The position numbers and the translations under genes are program-made. This document shows positions 59,001-64,000 of a DNA stretch of 64,000 nucleotides, piece by piece (position 1 is the stretch's first letter; every line of letters starts with the position of its first letter). The stretch is from Sipunculus nudus (taxonomy: Eukaryota > Annelida > Sipuncula > Golfingiida > Sipunculidae). Where the stretch lies: NCBI GenBank assembly GCA_026874595.1, contig CM049311.1, positions 56,876,453 through 56,940,452 on the forward strand, given 5' to 3'. Below the pieces are notes generated by a model. That model ran no database searches. It was given only the letters and a program-made list of their open reading frames with translations, and was not told the origin of the DNA.

Positions 59001-62000
59001 AATGTGATTTGAACTGTTATTTTGAATGTGATTTGAGCTGTCCTTCTAAATTTTATTTGATCTGTCTTTCTAAATGTTATTTAAACTGTCCATCTAAATG
59101 TTATTTGAACTTCCCTCCTGAATGTTATTTGAACTGTCCTTCTAAATGTTATTTGCACTGCCCTCCTAAATGTTATTTGTACTGTCCTTCCAAATTTGAA
59201 CTGCCCTTCTATATTTAATTTGAACTACCCTTCTAAATGTTATTTGAACTGCCATCTAAACTGTCTAAATATTATTTGAATGGTCTTTGTAATGTATATT
59301 GAACTGCCCTACTGAATGTTATTAGAACTGCACTTTAACTGCCCTTCTAAATGTTATCTGAACTTCCCTTCTTCATATTTTCTGAACTACCCTTCCAAAT
59401 GTTATTTGAATTACCCTTCCAAATTTTATTTGAACGGTCCTTCTAAATTTTATTTGAATTGCCATTCTAAATGTTATTTGAACTACCCTTCTTAATGTTA
59501 TCTGAACTGCCCTTCAAAATGTTATTTATATCACCCTTCTAAATGATATTTGAACTGTCCTTCTAAATGTTATTTGAATTACCCTTCTAAATTTTATTTG
59601 AACTGCATTTTAACCACCCTTCTAAATGTAATTAGAAATGTCCTTCTTTTAGTTACCTGAACTGTCCTACTAAAATTTATTGAACTGTTCCCCAAATGTT
59701 ATTAGAAATGCCCTTCTTATAGTTATCTGAACTGTCCTTCTGAATGATACCTGAACTGTCCTTCCAAATGTTATTTGAAATGCCCTTCTTATAGTTATCT
59801 GAACTGTCCTAAATGTTACCTGAACTGTCCTTCTAAATGTTATTAGAAATGCCCTTCTTATAGTTATCTGAACTATCCTTCATAATGTTACCAGAACTGT
59901 CCTTCTAAATGTTATTAGAAATGCCCTTCTAATAGTTATCTGAACTGTCCTTCTAAATGATACCTGAACTGTCTTTCTAAATGTTACTTGAAATGCCCTT
60001 CTTATAGTTATCTGAACTGTCCTTCTAAATGTTACCTGAACTGCCCGTCTACAAATTATTTGAACTGTCCTTCTTATAGTTATCTGAACTGTCCTTCTAA
60101 ATGTTACCTGAACTGCCCATCTACAAATTATTTGAACTGCCCTTCTTCATGTTATCTGAACTGTACTTCTAAATGTTACCTTAACTGCCCATCTACAAAT
60201 TATTTGAACTGCCCTTCTTCATGTTTTCTGAACTGCCCTTCTAAATGTTATTTGAATCGCCCTTCGAAATGTTATTTGAATCGCCCTTCGAAATGTTATT
60301 TGAATTACCCTTCTAAATGTTATATGAACTACCCTTTTAAAAATATTATTTGAACTGCCTTCTAAAATGTCTAAATGTGATTTGAACTGTCCTTCTAAAT
60401 GTAAAATGAATTGCCTTACTAAATGTTATTTGAACTGCATTTTAACCTCCCTTCTAAATTTTATTTGAACTATCCTTCTAAATGTTATCTCAACTATCCT
60501 TAATGTTATTTGAATCAACCTTCTATATGTTACTTGAACTGTCTTGAACTATATGTGATTTAAACTGTCTTACTAATTGTTATTTGAATTGTCTTTCTAA
60601 ATGTTACTCGAACTGTCCTACTGAATGTTATTTGAACTGTCCCTCTTAATGTTCTTTGAAGTGCATTTTAACAGCCCTCCTTAATATTATTTGAACTGTC
60701 TTTCTAAATGTTATTTCAACTGCTTTTCAAACTGTTATTATTAATGAAGGACCTGTACACAATGTGTACACAATAACATAAAATAACACAATAACGCATG
60801 TAATGAAAACTTACAACTCAGCTGCTGCTGCCAACTGCAATACATCACCACCATTCATGTAGAAAAGGTAAAATAAAAGATCGTCCCCATATCGGTTCAA
60901 CTTGATGGGTGCCAGCTTTTCTCTGATGAACAAATTTGTTATGTACTCCATGGGTACATGAAAATCTGCAAAAAAAAAATAAAAAGAAAATTTACCTAAG
61001 ATATACTAAATCTGTATTCCACTCTGGCCCAGCAAACCATATTCTGGTAGGTGTTTAGACTTGTGTGATTCATGAAGAGATAGTTGAAAAACAAATGGTC
61101 AATAGTAGGGCTGTAATCATTCATTATTTCACCATATGATACATGATACAATACATAAACAGTATAAGGGTTCAGATTCAATATCATTACTCTTCTATGC
61201 AAGATATATTTTCAAATTGGCAGGCCATTGCAACAACACTTCATGAGTATTCAATAATTCAATAATGGACAGCCTTTGGTATGATCATGCAGCGGTTAGC
61301 CATTCAGAGATTGATTTTTTTTTATTTCTCGTCAATAATGTTTAGCAGTAAATTCTCAGCCAGTCACTAATATCAATTGTCTGAGGTCCCTAGTTTAATG
61401 AAGGACCAACTGGTGGATGATCATTTTGTCATCAACATATTCATACAGGGACATCTGATGATACTTGACGTAGTATCACCATGTATCAGTGTACTAACTG
61501 AATGGTACAGCCCAGGGAATTAACTGACATAAGCAATATCAGCAAAACCATGTATGTATAATCATTAGGGCTGGTAAGATACACTGATATACAGGTCAAT
61601 GCAATATAACCTAGAGTGTTACTGATGACACTGTCTTGACTTTATCAAGACCAAGAAATATTGTTTCCATTATCTCCATATTCATGGATACATTGCAGCC
61701 AGGTATGCTGGTTACCGTTCTCCTAGATGCTTATATAAATGTTACACTACAATTTACCATAAAGACAATCAGACGATGCATTCTTTGTGTACCTACCATA
61801 AAATCTGTACAAAACAACTATGTTGTATGAGAATACATTACAGTCTGAATTTTAAGTTCACATTGTCCTTTCAATAGGATTATGACAAAATGCAAACCTT
61901 TAAGAGCTGGACACTAATGAAAGGACACTAACTTTGATTATCTGCAGGATTCTTACCAATATCTTGAGGCCTGCAAGGCATATCTGCCCAAGGAGATTGA

Positions 62001-63750
62001 AACGTGCTGTACAAATTTCTGAAACCAAAAAATTCACACATTTAAATTTTCTAACACATACACAAACAGAATATAGTAAAAGCAGGCATAAACATGAGGG
62101 GCTATATGACATATGACAGATACATGGGTGATCAATATGGCTCACTTCAGAAAACAAACATTTCAACACTTTTTGTATTTATTTGTCAACATTCCTGCAA
62201 AAAGACTTTTAAGTTCCCCAATTAGATAATCACTGCTTGCTATTATTATATTATCTAACAAACAAAATATTTATCTTTTAGGTTAGTGGTGTCCTATTCA
62301 CTTAACAAGCAAGGAGTGCGAATGTTTAGCAAATGTTCTACATATTTTCATTGTTTTATCACCTTTAGTAGGAAAGAAAACAAATTTTCTCCTTATTTAA
62401 TAGTAAAGTTGTAACAACTTTTCAGGAAAATGTTACAATATACATGTTTTTGGCAATACAAAATAGACAAAAAATTGTAAAATAGTTCATTTTCTTTATA
62501 ATGGTGTCTAAGATCTTTAAAAAAAATCTGCCACTACCCTGAAATTATATTAATCATATCATAATTCCCAAGAATTAACCAAAACAATCTGTTTGAATTA
62601 AATCAATTTCTGCTTTTGAATAACATAAGGTGAACACAGGATTGCCGCTTTACATTTAACCAGAAGTGAAGATACCACTTACTCAGGTGAATTAAGGTTA
62701 AGCCCTAATGTTGTCAGATCTATGCCAGGTGCTAATGCTACCAAATTTGGGTCCGTCTCTGCCGCCCTGATGAACGTTAACAACCCCACCATGCCGAACT
62801 GATCTGTCACCATGCCAACCGGTATATTTGATACTGTGCCTAAAAGAGAACACTGAGAACATGAAATGACAACCATGTTGGCTGATGAAGGGGCTCTTAC
62901 CATGGAATTAAGTATATTCTATCCTGTATTTATTCAAAGTTCAATAGCTGTTATCATGGCAACAAAAATATTTTATGCTGTACATTTTACAAAAAGAGCA
63001 ATTTAATCTGATACACACATAAATACATTTAGTATTATCCAGTAAGTGCAGAGTTACTTTTATTGTATTTTACAAATTTCCTTCATAAAAAATAATCTGT
63101 CTGGTCATCCTAAAGTGTACTAAAACCTTGTCCTTCATTTGCTCAGACTTTTAGTCTTGGACAAGAATTATGTTAACTTATTCTCCCATTGCTTGTAAGT
63201 ATTGGATCTAAAACTGTGTTTTCCATTGTGCACATATAGTAGTGGTAGTATTAGAAGTAGTGGGCAGTGCTTCACTTTGGCAGGTTTAGAGTGATCACTT
63301 TATTTCTCTTTATACATGTACACAAAACTTGAATTATGTGTTCTCAAAGGGTAGCCCTGTTCGGAGTGCTCTTTAGCAAAATCTAGGGCATTTGGCCCAG
63401 ATCTAGTGCATTTGATGGATCTTGAGAGGATGGGATTTTGTGTGTGTGTATATAGTGTATGTATAAGAGGACTGCAAAAGATTTCAGCCACAGCACCCTT
63501 TAGAGACTTTACAAAGTATTAATGTGATAAAATGTGACCAATCAAAAACCACCCAAACAGGATTTCACAGAGTGTTCAGAAAACTACAAATCATGATATG
63601 CGAGTTTCCTGCCTTTCTTCCCATCCACTTACCATCCTGATGCGTTTGGATACCTCTTTTGGCGTTATTACTTGATCTATCTCCTGGAAACCTTGCTCCA
63701 TCTTTTGTTAATGCCACATCATAGGCATTCAAGTCTGTCGTACTGGTCGG
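46805..63750 (-). CDS. CNOT2: CCR4-NOT transcription complex subunit 2, C-terminal part (five coding exons)
   Basis: On the minus strand, exons 63750-63633, 62839-62683, 62018-61957, 60965-60815 and 47024-46805 join in frame (phases 1, 2, 1, 2) to give 235 residues and a TAG. The text includes GMVTDQFGMVGLLTFIRAAE, DLTTLGLNLNSPENLY, PWADMPCRPQDIDFHVP, LLFYLFYMNGGDVLQLAAAA, and KTNTYERGTYYFFD. It matches the NOT-box domain of animal CNOT2 closely. CNOT2 is a scaffold of the CCR4-NOT complex. With CNOT3 it docks on CNOT1 and supports mRNA deadenylation and translational repression in the cytoplasm, with transcriptional roles in the nucleus. The 5' part of the gene lies beyond position 64000. 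All internal splice sites are GT-AG. The last intron is about 13.8 kb and full of repeats. Confidence 0.96.
47640..48445. repeat. Tandem-core repeat with TGACCTTGA / TCAAGGTCA motifs
   Basis: Diverged units recur with the phrases 'gaggacaaaatgtgaaatac', 'ttcaaaagttat' and 'gaccttgaagatgaaggtca'. Starts of 'gaggacaaaa' fall at 47681, 47825, 48057, 48200 and 48308, so spacing is mostly 108-145 bp with one double gap. It lies in the last CNOT2 intron, directly left of the DIRS-like element. A related fragment is at about 40240-40540. Within CNOT2 intron sequence at 47025-47640 I see nothing else. Confidence 0.7.
48450..48622 (+). repeat. Left terminal direct repeat of the DIRS-like element
   Basis: It matches 52606-52782 over its whole length (for example 'gtggactggaccatgggggg' and 'agctacgtgcacgcactgga'). 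Confidence 0.85.
48652..49790 (+). pseudogene. gag remnant of the DIRS-like element
   Basis: It starts at an ATG (48652) with a Lys-rich segment (MAPGKKKDKK) and is soon broken. Readable pieces in changing frames include VMPGLGELADPHVYLRGE (about 49170), EEWALANTRIMSTLMDEEKL (about 49375-49435) and, near 49700-49760, a CCCH-type zinc-finger-like stretch FNSRRGCHFAGHCRYVH, typical of gag proteins of these elements. Confidence 0.6.
49990..51290 (+). pseudogene. Reverse transcriptase and RNase H of the DIRS-like element
   Basis: The RT has KIDIKSAYRQIPIHP (first catalytic Asp, about 50245), KLPFGARASPTHFH, and VVYQDDFLL with the YxDD box (about 50450). In-frame stops occur near 50105 and after 50483. 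RNase H follows, with MTDPCNTGAGAFY (about 50910-50950), INYKEAAIAAL and YTDNTFTAA. A 19-nt G run at 50954-50972 inside RNase H is read as a string of Gly codons and keeps the frame open. Confidence 0.75.
51480..52402 (+). pseudogene. Tyrosine recombinase of the DIRS-like element
   Basis: An N-terminal helical core-binding part (RWAAYAETTKSAYRSKLRTY onward, about 51480-51750) is interrupted by a TAG near 51752. The catalytic domain (51803-52402) keeps the first Arg in GMLRKSSLFP, then SGHSF and GDWKSLSYVDYL with the candidate Tyr. The HxxR box reads GHSFQCGGA, so the Arg expected three residues after His is Gln, and the Arg after that is Cys. Each change is explained by one C-to-T or G-to-A transition. 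Confidence 0.78.
52606..52782 (+). repeat. Right terminal direct repeat of the DIRS-like element
   Basis: It is a copy of 48450-48622 with scattered substitutions (for example 'ctggttgcctcattctcatt' against 'ctggctgcctcgttctcatt'). Confidence 0.85.
52783..53619. other. CNOT2 intron spacer
   Basis: AT-rich DNA with no exon. A 14-nt G run is at 53484-53497. Confidence 0.5.
53620..55018 (-). repeat. Inverted copy C of the hairpin/GTCC repeat
   Basis: On the minus strand this matches about the first 1.4 kb of copies A and B. It ends with an ACGG microsatellite (54918-54972) and the 29-nt hairpin (54990-55018), followed by AAAAATC, as in the other copies. Its two tandem core units are at about 53700-54190 and 54330-54890, separated by a stretch (54200-54440) that also occurs at 8090-8360. 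Confidence 0.72.
55029..55320 (+). repeat. Partial copy of the repeat at 58091-58426
   Basis: Shared phrases include 'ccatgatcaatattcatgc' and 'gatatgggtaacaga'. It lies between copy C and element E2, and it lacks the terminal hairpin seen at 58398-58426. Confidence 0.6.
55658..57040 (+). repeat. Tandem array, five units of about 277 bp
   Basis: Unit starts ('ggatgtctgcag') fall at 55658, 55935, 56212, 56490 and 56767, so the period is 277-278 bp. Each unit carries two GGTGGYRCCACC-type palindromes, alternately about 129 and 148 bp apart, suggesting the unit is a dimer of two older monomers of roughly 138 bp. Confidence 0.85.
57257..57276. repeat. Perfect 20-bp palindrome
   Basis: GTGTCTAGACGTCTAGACAC is its own reverse complement, and the bases just before and after (GTCCAGACGTCTAGACGC, TTGTCTAGACAC) repeat its half-sites. 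It is unique to E2 as far as I can see. Confidence 0.85.
58091..58426 (+). repeat. Dispersed repeat ending in the 29-nt hairpin
   Basis: It opens with GGTGGCGCCACC (58099-58110), matches 55029-55320, and ends with the hairpin at 58398-58426 (AGCTCAG..TGGCT / TGCAGTCAGCTGAGCT). It directly abuts the 3' end of E2. Confidence 0.6.
58427..58907. other. CNOT2 intron spacer
   Basis: AT-rich DNA between the last repeat and the minisatellite. Nothing was recognised. Confidence 0.45.
58908..60738 (+). repeat. 24-bp minisatellite, about 1.8 kb
   Basis: Roughly 75 diverged copies of a 24-bp unit (TTATTTGAACTGTCCTTCTAAATG type). Because 24 is a multiple of three, long stretches stay open and would read as an 8-residue repeat (YLNCPSKC). 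Positions about 59990-60235 show a higher-order period of three units (72 bp: 'tatagttatctg', 'aaatgttacctg', 'acaaattatttg'). It lies in the CNOT2 intron, ending about 80 nt from the penultimate exon. Confidence 0.9.
60815..60965 (-). CDS. CNOT2: CNOT2 penultimate exon
   Basis: It lies between TTTTGCAG and GAGTT/GTAAGT and encodes FHVPMEYITNLFIREKLAPI and on to LQLAAAAEL, phase 1 in and phase 2 out. The 24-bp minisatellite begins only about 80 nt downstream. Confidence 0.96.
61957..62018 (-). CDS. CNOT2: CNOT2 exon (62 nt)
   Basis: It lies between GGTTTCAG and GATATTG/GTAAGA and encodes NLYSTFQSPWADMPCRPQDI, phase 2 in and phase 1 out. Confidence 0.95.
62683..62839 (-). CDS. CNOT2: CNOT2 exon
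   Basis: It lies between CTCTTTTAG and CACCTGA/GTAAGT and encodes TVSNIPVGMVTDQFGM and on to LGLNLNSPE, phase 1 in and phase 2 out. Confidence 0.95.
62840..63632 (-). other. CNOT2: CNOT2 intron
   Basis: Intron between the first two CNOT2 exons of the window. The shorter introns 62019-62682 and 60966-61956 likewise show no other feature. Beyond 63750 to the window end there is intron or upstream sequence without a recognisable exon. Confidence 0.8.
63633..63750 (-). CDS. CNOT2: CNOT2 exon (first in window)
   Basis: It lies between CTTTTCAG and GGATG/GTAAGT on the minus strand and encodes PTSTTDLNAYDVALTKDGAR and on to KRGIQTHQDG, phase 0 in and phase 1 out. An alternative acceptor 13 nt upstream (TTTTAG) cannot be excluded. 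Confidence 0.9.
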
Positions 63751-64000
63751 CTGAAAAGTCACACTAAAATTAAACTGGAGAACACGCAAAGGTATTAAAA
63801 TGGTTAGCTGAAACAATATTAATAATTACAAACATTCAAATATACACATATGATGTACTGATCAGCTGAGAAATGTCAACATTGTAACTGGAAAACATGA
63901 ATGTAGTAATAGCTTATTTGCAAGGTTAAATCTTCTTGGTTTTCATGTTTTTAATGTTATGTGAGTGTTCCTTTATAAGATTTTATCAATTAACCATAAT

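Noticed and set aside
59988-60353. Open frame for a 121-residue Cys/Tyr-rich repeat protein (and a similar one at 58913-59218)
   Set aside because: It is a by-product of the 24-bp minisatellite period. There are no signal peptide, no splice context and many stops elsewhere in the array, and it lies in an intron.

Overview
The window looks like nuclear DNA from a bivalve or related mollusc. It is visibly AT-rich, has spliced genes with GT-AG introns of up to about 14 kb, and is dominated by repeats. The repeat types (elements with tandem cores, GTCC/ACGG microsatellites and terminal hairpins, resembling the bivalve 'pearl' and Helentron-associated families) are what point to molluscs. Nothing in the window fixes the species.

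Three protein-coding genes can be supported. (1) On the plus strand, a probable ankyrin-repeat/SOCS-box protein (ASB-like, a likely Cullin-5 E3 substrate receptor) has a possible small first exon at 13076-13135 and a large terminal exon at 17439-19625. (2) On the plus strand, a complete four-exon gene (31469-34144, 420 aa) encodes an N-terminal CARD-like domain, a second small conserved-looking domain that may be a winged helix, a Ser/Thr/Lys-rich linker and an unrecognised C-terminal domain. (3) On the minus strand, the last five coding exons of CNOT2, the NOT2 subunit of the CCR4-NOT deadenylase complex, run from 63750 down to 46805. Reading phases agree across all junctions. The last CNOT2 intron is about 13.8 kb and carries most of the repeats on the right side.

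Mobile elements. At 22392-28373 (minus strand) lies a nearly complete but decayed LTR retrotransposon, with LTRs, primer-binding site, polypurine tract and a 4-bp target duplication. Its pol order is integrase before reverse transcriptase although its proteins are Ty3/gypsy-type. This is the Gmr1-type arrangement, and its gag resembles the capsid from which the SCAN domain arose. At 48450-52782 (plus strand) is a degenerate tyrosine-recombinase retrotransposon (DIRS/Ngaro-like) with direct terminal repeats. At 40557-41440 (minus strand) is a 5'-truncated L1-like LINE tail. Two related composite elements (35075-37910 and 55365-58090) share termini and a tandem core containing the palindrome GGTGGCGCCACC. 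A 2.4-kb repeat is present twice in direct orientation (4735-7095 and 8660-11202) and again inverted (about 53620-55018), each copy ending in a 29-nt hairpin. Two short inverted-repeat elements (38212-38417 and 44810-45166) look like MITEs.

Other structure includes a 1.8-kb, 24-bp minisatellite next to the penultimate CNOT2 exon, a pre-miRNA-sized perfect-looking hairpin at 3358-3443, at least fourteen poly(G)/poly(C) runs of 11-20 nt, and repeat-borne copies of the TCAAGGTCA nuclear-receptor half-site. The rest (1-4700, 11.2-17.4 kb, 19.7-22.4 kb, 28.4-31.4 kb, 41.5-46.8 kb) shows no gene I can support.
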